From Methanocaldococcaceae archaeon (GTDB lineage Archaea; AGJL01; Methanococci; Methanococcales; Methanocaldococcaceae), in NCBI GenBank assembly GCA_027023665.1, contig JALVUY010000039.1:1-18082 (forward strand): a stretch of DNA of 18,082 nt, written 5' to 3'. The notes beneath the pieces are model-generated. The model saw only the letters and a list, made by a program, of their open reading frames with translations, searched no databases and was not told where the DNA came from. Every line of letters begins with the position of its first letter. Position 1 is the stretch's first letter. Shown here piece by piece: positions 7,286-13,629 of the stretch. The position numbers and the translations under genes were made by a program.

Positions 7286-7714
7286 TTAAATCATTCTTAT
7301 TGGTCTAATAGCACCGCAAGCCATACATTTGAGTAAATGAACTCTTCCCTCTTTGATAATTTTAGTATCTGGCTTACCGCACTCTCTACAAATAACATAT
7401 TCCCTTAAGAAATCATTAATTCTTGATTTCAATAGTTCTGGGTTGATTTTTCTCTGAAGTATTAATCTACCTCCCTCTAAGTTACCAGCACTACCAGTTT
7501 CCTTTAAAAGATACTTAGCAAAGAATTCTTCATCCCTATTAACTGCCTTAGATAATTCTCTAAAGTTTCTAATTATAGTTCTATTTCCTTCTATTAATAT
7601 TTCAATTGGAGGTAGTTCAAATCTATCTTTCTGAAAAACATAATCTGGAATCTGACTTCTTGCTCTCTTTAATAATGCTTTATAATCATAATAGTCGATA
7701 TTTTCAAGATCCAT
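7286..7714 (-). CDS. Translation initiation factor 2 beta subunit (aIF2-beta)
   Basis: A 142-residue protein of the usual archaeal length. An N-terminal segment (1-30) contacts the gamma subunit, and a central alpha/beta domain contains NRTIIRNF at 44-51 and the GNLEGGRLILQ block at 77-87. A C-terminal zinc ribbon carries Cys109/112 and Cys130/133 (CRECG and CMACG). It forms the aIF2 heterotrimer with the alpha and gamma subunits, which carries initiator tRNA to the ribosome; those subunits are encoded elsewhere. A GGTGAT ribosome site lies just upstream of the ATG. It follows the L37e gene by 78 bases, a pairing of translation genes that I recall from M. jannaschii (MJ0097-MJ0098). Confidence 0.95.
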   Translation of the reverse strand: MDLENIDYYDYKALLKRARSQIPDYVFQKDRFELPPIEILIEGNRTIIRNFRELSKAVNRDEEFFAKYLLKETGSAGNLEGGRLILQRKINPELLKSRINDFLREYVICRECGKPDTKIIKEGRVHLLKCMACGAIRPIRMI

Positions 7715-7792
7715 ATTATCACCACTATCTCAATATAAAAAACTAAAAATAGTAAATAAAATTTAATTTTTAGGTAATTTTAAGTATTATTT

Positions 7793-7978
7793 TTATCTAA
7801 TTCTCCTTCCATTAACTTTTTTGTTTTGCCAGGAGTATTTTCTCATTCTTTTATTTGGATAACCACATGCAGCACATCTCTTTTTTCTTACATGGTATGC
7901 TCTTCTTCCACATCTTCTACATCTAATGTGATATGAACCTTTGTTTCTTTTACCCATTGATGGAGTACCTTTTGACAT
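7793..7978 (-). CDS. rpl37e: Ribosomal protein L37e (eL37)
   Basis: A 61-residue, very basic protein with the complete eL37 zinc site, Cys20/23 and Cys35/38 (CRRCG and CAACG). The N-terminus [14 protein letters not shown] is typical of the family. It is a component of the archaeal large ribosomal subunit and binds 23S rRNA near the exit tunnel. The start is fixed by the family N-terminus and by a GGTGAT site just upstream. It is the first gene of the leftward cluster that runs through aIF2-beta to the DUF2209-like gene. Confidence 0.96.
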   Translation of the reverse strand: MSKGTPSMGKRNKGSYHIRCRRCGRRAYHVRKKRCAACGYPNKRMRKYSWQNKKVNGRRIR

Positions 7979-8081
7979 AATTTATCACCCTAAAATCTTA
8001 ATTAGTGTTTATTTTTCAACTATCTAAAAAATAATAAAAATTTTAAGATTAAAATATTAAATGATGTAATATTAAATTGTG

Positions 8082-8096
8082 CTATTTAAACTTTAC
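8082..8096 (-). promoter_or_regulatory. Probable BRE/TATA promoter of the L37e-aIF2-beta transcript
   Basis: Read leftward, AAAGTTTAAATAG combines a purine-rich BRE-like part with a TTTAAATA box. It lies about 105-115 bases before the L37e ATG, implying a leader of about 80 bases. The same AAxGTTTAAATAG wording occurs before the lipoprotein gene at 10477, which adds support. Confidence 0.5.
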
Positions 8097-8154
8097 TTTC
8101 ATTACACTTATTTAATTTATTGTTTTCTGATTATATAAATGCTGAACCATAAAA

Positions 8155-8162
8155 TTTATATA
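8155..8162 (+). promoter_or_regulatory. Box A (TTTATATA) of the tRNA-Cys promoter
   Basis: An exact match to the methanogen stable-RNA box A. About 28 bases downstream, at 8185-8192, is TGCAAAGT, close to the box B initiator TGCAAGT known from Methanococcus vannielii tRNA and rRNA genes. Transcription should begin at the G of box B and leave a 5' leader of about 25 bases before the mature tRNA. Confidence 0.75.
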
Positions 8163-8211
8163 TCACTTCTTTATAGTTAATGTATGCAAAGTATCTGATA
8201 AGATATAAAGA

Positions 8212-8286
8212 GCCGGGGTAGTCTAGGGGCTAGGCAGCGGACTGCAGATCCGCCTTACGTGGGTTCAAATCCCACCCCCGGCTCCA
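8212..8286 (+). tRNA. tRNA-Cys (anticodon GCA), CCA encoded
   Basis: The full cloverleaf can be folded by hand. The acceptor GCCGGGG (8212-8218) pairs with CCCCGGC (8276-8282). The D stem is GTCT/AGGC. The anticodon stem GCGGA/TCCGC encloses the loop CTGCAGA with anticodon GCA at 8244-8246. The T arm is GTGGG-TTCAAAT-CCCAC at 8259-8275. Discriminator base 73 is T, as expected for tRNA-Cys, and CCA is encoded at 8284-8286. No intron is seen. In Methanocaldococcus this tRNA is charged indirectly, by SepRS with phosphoserine followed by SepCysS, because a normal cysteinyl-tRNA synthetase is absent; those enzymes are not in this window. Confidence 0.97.
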
Positions 8287-8306
8287 TTTTTTTTATAGAT
8301 TTTTTA
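8287..8306 (+). terminator. Oligo(T) terminator after tRNA-Cys
   Basis: Eight T residues follow the CCA directly (8287-8294), and a second T run lies at 8300-8306. Archaeal RNA polymerase commonly terminates at such T tracts without a hairpin. Confidence 0.65.
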
Positions 8307-8364
8307 TTAACTAACAATGTTTCACTAACTTTCTTTTTTTGTTTTTTATTTAGTAGGATAATAA

Positions 8365-8376
8365 GATATAAATATA
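8365..8376 (+). promoter_or_regulatory. Possible TATA box of the S19e operon
   Basis: GATATAAATATA lies between the tRNA-Cys terminator and the S19e ATG, about 93-104 bases before the start codon. It would give a leader of roughly 70 bases. Other AT-rich candidates exist in this 180-base gap (8287-8468), which holds nothing else I can name. Confidence 0.4.
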
Positions 8377-8468
8377 ACCTTACCAAATTATTACTAAGTC
8401 TTGTTTTAATAATTTTAATTCATTTAAAATTTAGAAAATCTAAAAAACTAATTGGAAGAGGTGTAAAA

Positions 8469-8915
8469 ATGGTAACTGTCTATGATGTTCCTGCAGATAA
8501 ATTAATCCAAAAAACTGCTGAAAAATTAAAAGAGATGAATATAGGAGTTCCAGCGTGGGTTCCTTTTGTTAAAACAGGAGTTAGTAGAGAAAGGAGACCA
8601 GATCAAGATGATTGGTGGTATATTAGATGTGCTTCTATTTTAAGAAAAATATACATATATGGCCCTGTTGGGGTTTCAAGATTAAGAACAGCCTATGGTG
8701 GAAGAAAGAACAGAGGACATGCTCCAGAGCACTTCTATAAAGGTAGTGGAAACATTATAAGAAAGGCTTTACAAGAATTAGAAAAATTAGGTTTAGTTGA
8801 AAAGAGACCAGAAGGAAGAGTAATAACTCCAAAAGGTAGAAGTTTCTTGGATAACATTGCCAAAGAAGTTTATGACGAAATAGTTAAAGAAATCCCAGCT
8901 CTTGCTAAATATTAA
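8469..8915 (+). CDS. rps19e: Ribosomal protein S19e (eS19)
   Basis: A 148-residue protein with the archaeal and eukaryotic eS19 sequence throughout. Typical blocks include [11 protein letters not shown] (residues 38-48), the [16 protein letters not shown] region at 57-72, [11 protein letters not shown] and a winged-helix-like C-terminal half. It belongs to the small ribosomal subunit and is needed for subunit maturation. The start at 8469 follows GAGGTG by a short spacer; reading frame continues upstream to 8259, but that stretch runs through the tRNA-Cys gene and is not coding. It heads a four-gene operon with the PDCD5-like, PP-loop and L39e genes, an arrangement common in archaea. Confidence 0.96.
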   Translation: MVTVYDVPADKLIQKTAEKLKEMNIGVPAWVPFVKTGVSRERRPDQDDWWYIRCASILRKIYIYGPVGVSRLRTAYGGRKNRGHAPEHFYKGSGNIIRKALQELEKLGLVEKRPEGRVITPKGRSFLDNIAKEVYDEIVKEIPALAKY

Positions 8916-8926
8916 GGGGATATTTT

Positions 8927-9256
8927 ATGGATATTGAAGAAATTAAAAGAAAAAAACTTCTTGAATTACAAAAAAAATTGGCTGAACAACAACAGCAAGA
9001 AGAGGCATTGTTAGAGGCTGAACTTCAAAAAAGAGCCTTATTAAGAAAAATACTAACTCCTGAAGCAAGAGAGAGATTAGAGAGAATAAGATTAGCGAGA
9101 CCAGAATTTGCTGAAATGGTCGAGGTTCAATTAATCCAACTGGCTCAACTTGGAAGATTACCAATTCCTCTAAAAGATGAGGAGTTCAAAGCATTACTTG
9201 AAAAATTAAGTGCTATGACTAAGAAGAAGAGAGATATTAAAATCATTAGAAAGTGA
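8927..9256 (+). CDS. PDCD5/TFAR19-family DNA-binding protein
   Basis: A 109-residue, all-helical protein of the PDCD5 family. It has a long, charged N-terminal helix (residues 1-30, Lys- and Gln-rich), followed by the family core: LLRKILTPEARERLERIRL at 38-56, then the LARPEFAE and QLIQLAQLGRLP regions. The tail is basic. Archaeal members are annotated as DNA-binding proteins; the eukaryotic relative is linked to apoptosis and to chaperonin regulation. The exact function in archaea is not settled. It follows S19e by 11 bases with a GGGGAT ribosome site, a conserved archaeal pairing that suggests a role connected with translation or growth. Confidence 0.9.
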   Translation: MDIEEIKRKKLLELQKKLAEQQQQEEALLEAELQKRALLRKILTPEARERLERIRLARPEFAEMVEVQLIQLAQLGRLPIPLKDEEFKALLEKLSAMTKKKRDIKIIRK

Positions 9257-9262
9257 AACCCT

Positions 9263-9856
9263 ATGGATGTTTATGTTCTATTTAGTGGAGGAAAGGATAG
9301 TTCCCTATCGGCGGTTATATTAAAAAAACTTGGATACAATCCTCATTTAATAACAATAAATTTTGGTGTTATTCCCTCTTATAAATTAGCTGAAGAGACA
9401 GCTAAGATTTTGGGATTTAAGCATAAAGTCATAACTCTCGATAGAAAAATTGTTGAAAAAGCGGCTGATATGATTATTGAATATAAATATCCAGGTCCTG
9501 CTATACAGTATGTTCATAAAACTGTCTTAGAAACATTGGCTGATGAATACAGCATTTTAGCAGATGGAACTAGAAGAGATGATAAAGTTCCAAAACTTAG
9601 CTATTCAGAAGTTCAAAGTTTAGAGATGAGGAAAAATATTCAATATATAACCCCACTTATGGGTTTTGGATATAAAACCTTAAGAGATTTGGCATATGAA
9701 TTTTTCATAATGGAAGAGATAAAAAGTGGAACTAAAGTAAGTTCTGATTACGAGGCTGAAATTAGACATATTCTTAAAGAGAGAGGAGAAGATCCTAAAA
9801 AATATTTTCCAGAACATAAGCAGACGAGAGTTATTGGTTTAAAAAAGGAAATTTAG
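9263..9856 (+). CDS. PP-loop ATPase-like protein (adenine nucleotide alpha hydrolase superfamily)
   Basis: A 197-residue protein with an N-terminal PP-loop, SGGKDS, at residues 8-13, the pyrophosphate-binding signature of ATP pyrophosphatases that activate substrates by adenylation. LADGTRRDD near residue 97-105 and an ITPLMGFGYKTLRDLA block around 129-144 resemble tRNA thiolation enzymes such as the ThiI and MnmA relatives. No THUMP domain or catalytic CxxC is present, so it may be a partial or accessory member of a tRNA-modification system. The substrate is unknown. It lies 6 bases after the PDCD5-like gene and 9 bases before L39e, inside an otherwise translation-related operon, which supports an RNA-related role. 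The likely M. jannaschii homologue is MJ0690, from memory. Confidence 0.78.
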   Translation: MDVYVLFSGGKDSSLSAVILKKLGYNPHLITINFGVIPSYKLAEETAKILGFKHKVITLDRKIVEKAADMIIEYKYPGPAIQYVHKTVLETLADEYSILADGTRRDDKVPKLSYSEVQSLEMRKNIQYITPLMGFGYKTLRDLAYEFFIMEEIKSGTKVSSDYEAEIRHILKERGEDPKKYFPEHKQTRVIGLKKEI

Positions 9857-9865
9857 GTGAGAAAA

Positions 9866-10021
9866 ATGGGAAGCAACAAGCCATTAGGAAAAAAGTTGAG
9901 ATTAGCTAAGGCTTTGAAGCAGAATAGAAGAGTTCCATTGTTTGTTATTGTTAAAACAAGAGGAGCTGTAAGATACCACCCAAAAATGAGATACTGGAGA
10001 AGAACTAAATTAAAGGCATAA
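9866..10021 (+). CDS. rpl39e: Ribosomal protein L39e (eL39)
   Basis: A 51-residue gene easily missed because of its size. The translation begins [20 protein letters not shown] and ends WRRTKLKA, the classic eL39 sequence at its usual length, very basic and without acidic residues. It lines the peptide exit tunnel of the large subunit. A GGTGAG ribosome site lies 4 bases before the ATG. It is the last gene of the S19e operon; the usual archaeal followers, L31e and aIF6, are absent here. Its stop codon ends one base before the stop of the convergent UPF0146 gene. Confidence 0.96.
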   Translation: MGSNKPLGKKLRLAKALKQNRRVPLFVIVKTRGAVRYHPKMRYWRRTKLKA

Positions 10022-10022
10022 T

Positions 10023-10448
10023 TTATATGGATTTTTGTTTTCTATTTTCGTATATGTAAAACACTTCTCCTTTGTACGATTTTAATTTTAATCCTTCTAT
10101 AACTTCCTCATTTAAAAGAGGTCTTATTATTAAATGGGCTTTAACTTTTTTTGATAAATTTAAAATATATATCTGTAAATCTCTTGGAGGTCTTATGGAA
10201 TATATTAAATCAATATTTTTATATAGTCCAATATTCGGATTAAATACATTATCTTCATAAGCGTTTAATCCTAACAGTTTACCTTTTTCAACAGATTTTT
10301 TATTAATATCTGTAACCATTACATCAAAATACTTACTTAACTCTTTTGCAATGTCAAATTTAAACCCAATTCCAACCTCAGCAATTTTTTTGAATTTGTA
10401 TTTTTCTGCATAATTTTTTATAAATTCAACTATTACATCTACATTCAT
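10023..10448 (-). CDS. UPF0146 family protein, Rossmann methyltransferase-like
   Basis: A 141-residue protein of the archaeal UPF0146 family. The motif IAEVGIGFKFDIA (residues 22-34) looks like the glycine-containing SAM-binding loop of class I methyltransferases. VMVTDIN (43-49) gives the acidic residue at the end of the second strand, and YSIRPPRDLQ (83-92) stands where the catalytic motif IV would be. The protein is short for a complete methyltransferase and lacks a substrate domain that I can identify. SAM binding is inferred and no substrate is known. It is convergent with L39e, with a one-base gap between stop codons, and divergent from the lipoprotein gene. Confidence 0.8.
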   Translation of the reverse strand: MNVDVIVEFIKNYAEKYKFKKIAEVGIGFKFDIAKELSKYFDVMVTDINKKSVEKGKLLGLNAYEDNVFNPNIGLYKNIDLIYSIRPPRDLQIYILNLSKKVKAHLIIRPLLNEEVIEGLKLKSYKGEVFYIYENRKQKSI

Positions 10449-10476
10449 TTTATCACATCTTTAAAGATTTAGAAAT

Positions 10477-10486
10477 GTTTAAATAG
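10477..10486 (+). promoter_or_regulatory. Probable TATA box of the lipoprotein gene
   Basis: GTTTAAATAG, preceded by a purine-rich AGAAAT, lies 44-53 bases before the ATG at 10530. It closely resembles the promoter proposed for the L37e transcript at 8082-8096. Confidence 0.5.
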
Positions 10487-10529
10487 TTATTTGTGTATAA
10501 TTAATTTCATTAAACTTTGGAGGGGAAGT

Positions 10530-11522
10530 ATGAAATATAAATACTTAATTTTCTCCTTATTTTTAGTTTTGGGTATTTTCTTTGCAGGATGCACCCAGCA
10601 GATGAATGTAGATGAAATAGCAAAGAAAATGCAAGAAAAGTATAATAATATTAATACTATGGAAGGAAATATGATAATAACATTAACAGTAAATGGAATG
10701 ACAAAAACAGTTGAATATAACTATGCTTTTAAAAAACCAGATAAATTTTATTTGGAAAATAATGATATATTAATCGTCTCTGATGGAAAGACAATGTATG
10801 TCTATGATAAAAATAGAAACGAATATATGAAGACAGAGATTAGTGGAGAGAATCCATACAATCCAGATTACGGGAAATTTATTAAAAATATGTTAAAGTT
10901 ATATGATGTCAAATACTTAGGAGAAGAAACTTATGATAATAAAAAGTGCTATGTTTTAGAGTTAATTTCTAAAAAAGACCCAACAATTAAAATAAAAATG
11001 TATGTTGATGAAAATTACTGGCAGCCACTTAAAATAGAATCAAAAGATATGACTATTGAATATAAAAATGTTAAATTTAATGTAGATATTCCAGACAGTA
11101 AATTTATATTTACACCTCCAAAAGATGCTGAATTAATAGGTTCTGGAAAAGTATTAACTTCAACTAATATAGATGAGATTCAAAAAGAGGTTAATTTCAA
11201 AATATTAGTTCCAAAATACACTGCAAATCTTAAACTACAAAGTGCTAAGTTAGTAAAACAAGATATAAATGGAGAAAAGTTTGAAATGGTTAATTTAATC
11301 TATGGAAATATGGGAGATTTAAATATTATAGAAATGAAAGATATGGGTAATCAGATAGATGTTGGAAATAAAATTACATTAAATAATGGAGTTAATGCTA
11401 CAATCTTTGAAAATAATGGATATACATCATTAACATTTTCTTACAATGGAGTTAGAGTAAGTATAATGAGTAAATTAAGCAAAGATGAAGTAATAAAAAT
11501 AGCAAATTCAATGATTGAGTAA
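10530..11522 (+). CDS. Secreted lipoprotein with LolA-like and DUF4367-like domains
   Basis: A 330-residue protein. The signal peptide has a basic start (MKYKYL), a hydrophobic core and a lipobox (FFAGC), with Cys21 as the probable lipid-modified residue. The mature protein would then be anchored on the outer face of the cell membrane. Residues about 25-210 show the half-barrel beta pattern of the outer-membrane lipoprotein-sorting (LolA-like) superfamily, including NTMEGNM, YNYAFKKPDKFYLE and ISDGK-like turns. Residues about 220-330 resemble DUF4367, often found after such domains. The native role in archaea, which lack an outer membrane of the bacterial kind, is unknown; binding a hydrophobic ligand is a guess. 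The start is fixed by GGAGGGG a few bases upstream and by the signal peptide. The upstream in-frame ATG at 10491 would bury the signal and is rejected. Confidence 0.78.
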   Translation: MKYKYLIFSLFLVLGIFFAGCTQQMNVDEIAKKMQEKYNNINTMEGNMIITLTVNGMTKTVEYNYAFKKPDKFYLENNDILIVSDGKTMYVYDKNRNEYMKTEISGENPYNPDYGKFIKNMLKLYDVKYLGEETYDNKKCYVLELISKKDPTIKIKMYVDENYWQPLKIESKDMTIEYKNVKFNVDIPDSKFIFTPPKDAELIGSGKVLTSTNIDEIQKEVNFKILVPKYTANLKLQSAKLVKQDINGEKFEMVNLIYGNMGDLNIIEMKDMGNQIDVGNKITLNNGVNATIFENNGYTSLTFSYNGVRVSIMSKLSKDEVIKIANSMIE

Positions 11523-11534
11523 AATCCATAATAA

Positions 11535-12290
11535 TTATTTTTTAATTATTTTCTCAGCAATCTCTCCAACTTTTTTATAAACCTCATTATCCTCTGGAAG
11601 ATTCCAGAGAGGAATTCCTTTTAAGTCATATTCTGCTATTTCTTTATTGTATGGTAGTTTTCCAATCAAATTTAAATTAAGTTCCTTTGCATACTCTTCA
11701 ATTAATTTTTCATACTCTGGCTTAACCTTATTTGCCACTACATAAATATCTTTAAATTTAACCTCTAACTCATTTGCCAATTTTTTTATTCTCTTAGCAG
11801 TTCCTAAACCTCTTTTTGATGCGTCAGTTATAACAATCATAACATCTACATTCTGAGTAGTTCTCCTACTAAGATGCTCTAAACCCGCCTCAGTGTCTAT
11901 AATCACAAATTCATAATATTTAGATAAATTATCAATTATTTGCCTTAGCCAGTTATTTACACTACAATAACAACCACTACCTTCTGGTCTTCCCATAACC
12001 AATAAATCATAATTATCTGTCTCAACTAAAATTTCGTATATTTTACTTTTTAAATAATCAAATTTTGTCATTCCAGAGGGTACTTCATTTTTTTCAATTA
12101 ACCTTTTTAATTCCTCTCTAATATCTCCAACAGTTTTTTCTACTTCAACACCTAAGGTTTCTGGTAAATTTGAGTCGGGATCAGCATCTACAACTAAGAT
12201 ACTGTTTGTTTTTTTGGATAACGCTTTAATTAATAATGTTGTAAATGCAGTCTTTCCTACTCCACCTTTTCCACTAACAGCAATAATCAT
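11535..12290 (-). CDS. Second CooC-like P-loop ATPase
   Basis: A 251-residue SIMIBI ATPase related to the gene at 132. It has a deviant Walker A GKGGVGKT (residues 7-14), VVDADPDS (33-40) and IDTEAGLEHL (131-140). A CxC pair is formed by Cys107 and Cys109 in GSGCYCSVN, the expected CooC metal-binding position. The signature Lys of the MinD/NifH group is Lys8. Nickel insertion into CO dehydrogenase or a related Ni enzyme is the family role; the true client is unknown. The ATG follows a GGTGAC site on the minus strand. It is divergent from the aminotransferase gene across a 104-base gap and converges on the lipoprotein gene. M. jannaschii MJ0685 is the probable counterpart, from memory. Confidence 0.85.
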   Translation of the reverse strand: MIIAVSGKGGVGKTAFTTLLIKALSKKTNSILVVDADPDSNLPETLGVEVEKTVGDIREELKRLIEKNEVPSGMTKFDYLKSKIYEILVETDNYDLLVMGRPEGSGCYCSVNNWLRQIIDNLSKYYEFVIIDTEAGLEHLSRRTTQNVDVMIVITDASKRGLGTAKRIKKLANELEVKFKDIYVVANKVKPEYEKLIEEYAKELNLNLIGKLPYNKEIAEYDLKGIPLWNLPEDNEVYKKVGEIAEKIIKK

Positions 12291-12394
12291 TTTATGTCAC
12301 CATAGTAAAATATTTGATTTAGGTTGGGTTTAACCATTTTTAGTATTAATAATTAATAATTGTTTGTTTTTAATATTTATAATGGTGATGTATA

Positions 12395-13507
12395 ATGTTA
12401 TCAAAGCGACTTTTAAATTTTGAATCTTTTGAAGTTATGGATATTTTATCATTAGCTCAAAAATTAGAAAAGGAGCATAAAGTTATACACTTGGAAATAG
12501 GGGAGCCAGATTTTAATACTCCAAAGTCAATAGTTGAAGAGGGAATTAAAGCTTTAAAAGATGGATTTACTCATTATACAGACAGTAGAGGGATTTTAGA
12601 GTTAAGAGAAAAGATTAGCAATTTATATAATAGTAAATATAAAGTAGATATAAATCCAGATAACATAATCATTACAGGAGGTAGTTCCTTAGGTTTATTT
12701 TTTGCCCTATCTTCAATAATTGATGAGGGAGATGAAGTTTTAATTCAAAATCCCTCATATCCATGTTATAAAAATTTTATTAGGTTTTTAGGAGGAAAAC
12801 CAGTATTTTGTGATTTTACAGTTGAGAGTTTAGAAAAGGCAATATCTAATAAAACTAAGGCAATAATTATAAATTCCCCATCCAATCCATTAGGAGAGGT
12901 TGTAGATAAAGAGATTTATGAATTTGCTTATGAATATATTCCTTACATTATCTCTGATGAAATCTACAACGGCTTAGTTTATGAAGGAAAATGCTATTCA
13001 GCAATTGAATTTGATGAAAATTTGGAAAAAACAATATTGGTTAATGGATTCTCTAAATTGTATGCGATGACTGGATGGAGGATTGGTTATGTTCTATCAA
13101 ACGAAAAAATTATTGAAGGAGTATTAAAATTACAGCAAAATTTATTCATCTCTGCCCCAACAATGTCTCAATATGCCGCGTTAAAGGCATTTGAAAAAGA
13201 AACTGAAAAAGAAATAAATAATATGATAAAAGAATTTAATAGAAGGAGAAAATTGGTTTTAAAATATGTTAAATATTTTGGATGGGAAGTTAATAATCCA
13301 ATTGCTGCCTATTATGTCTTTCCAAACATTGGGGAGGATGGAAGAGAATTTGCTTACAAATTATTGAAAGAGAAATATGTTGCTTTAACTCCAGGAATAG
13401 GTTTTGGAAGTAAAGGAAAGAATTGTATAAGAATAAGTTATGCTAACTCTTATGAAAACATTAAAGAGGGCTTAGAAAGGATTAAAGAATTTTTAAATGA
13501 GAGATAA
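12395..13507 (+). CDS. Class I/II PLP-dependent aminotransferase
   Basis: A 370-residue fold-type I aminotransferase. The PLP lysine is Lys221 in GFSKLYAMTGWRIGY (218-232). Asn164 in SPSNPLG contacts the cofactor, Asp188 in SDEIY (187-191) pairs with the pyridine nitrogen, and an Arg in CIRISYA near the C-terminus would bind the substrate carboxylate. GEPDFNTP at 36-43 is the usual N-terminal motif of the aspartate aminotransferase I-gamma type. It transfers amino groups between an amino acid and a 2-oxo acid in the cytoplasm. Substrate choice (aspartate, aromatic or other) cannot be read from sequence. GGTGAT at 12384-12389 supports the ATG at 12395. The M. jannaschii homologue is MJ0684, from memory. 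There is no functional link to rtcB, which starts 122 bases later. Confidence 0.9.
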   Translation: MLSKRLLNFESFEVMDILSLAQKLEKEHKVIHLEIGEPDFNTPKSIVEEGIKALKDGFTHYTDSRGILELREKISNLYNSKYKVDINPDNIIITGGSSLGLFFALSSIIDEGDEVLIQNPSYPCYKNFIRFLGGKPVFCDFTVESLEKAISNKTKAIIINSPSNPLGEVVDKEIYEFAYEYIPYIISDEIYNGLVYEGKCYSAIEFDENLEKTILVNGFSKLYAMTGWRIGYVLSNEKIIEGVLKLQQNLFISAPTMSQYAALKAFEKETEKEINNMIKEFNRRRKLVLKYVKYFGWEVNNPIAAYYVFPNIGEDGREFAYKLLKEKYVALTPGIGFGSKGKNCIRISYANSYENIKEGLERIKEFLNER

Positions 13508-13565
13508 AGTATTTAAGTTGGATAATGTTATAATAACTCTATACAATGAAATAAGAAAACTATTT

Positions 13566-13584
13566 TACTGTTACCTTAACAGTA
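13566..13584. repeat. Inverted repeat in the rtcB upstream region
   Basis: TACTGTTA (13566-13573) and TAACAGTA (13577-13584) are perfect complements separated by CCT. The site lies 46-64 bases before the rtcB ATG, just ahead of a TATA-like ATTATAATATT stretch at about 13592-13602. It could be an operator or a small terminator hairpin for the aminotransferase gene. A match of this size is expected a few times by chance in an AT-rich window, so the case rests mainly on location. Confidence 0.35.
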
Positions 13585-13629
13585 TAATGTGATTATAATA
13601 TTCAAATTAATGATTATAAGGTGAGAATT

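Noticed and set aside
8259..8468. Upstream reading-frame extension of S19e
   Set aside because: The extension begins inside the tRNA-Cys gene and crosses its T-tract terminator. The family N-terminus and the GAGGTG ribosome site place the start at 8469.
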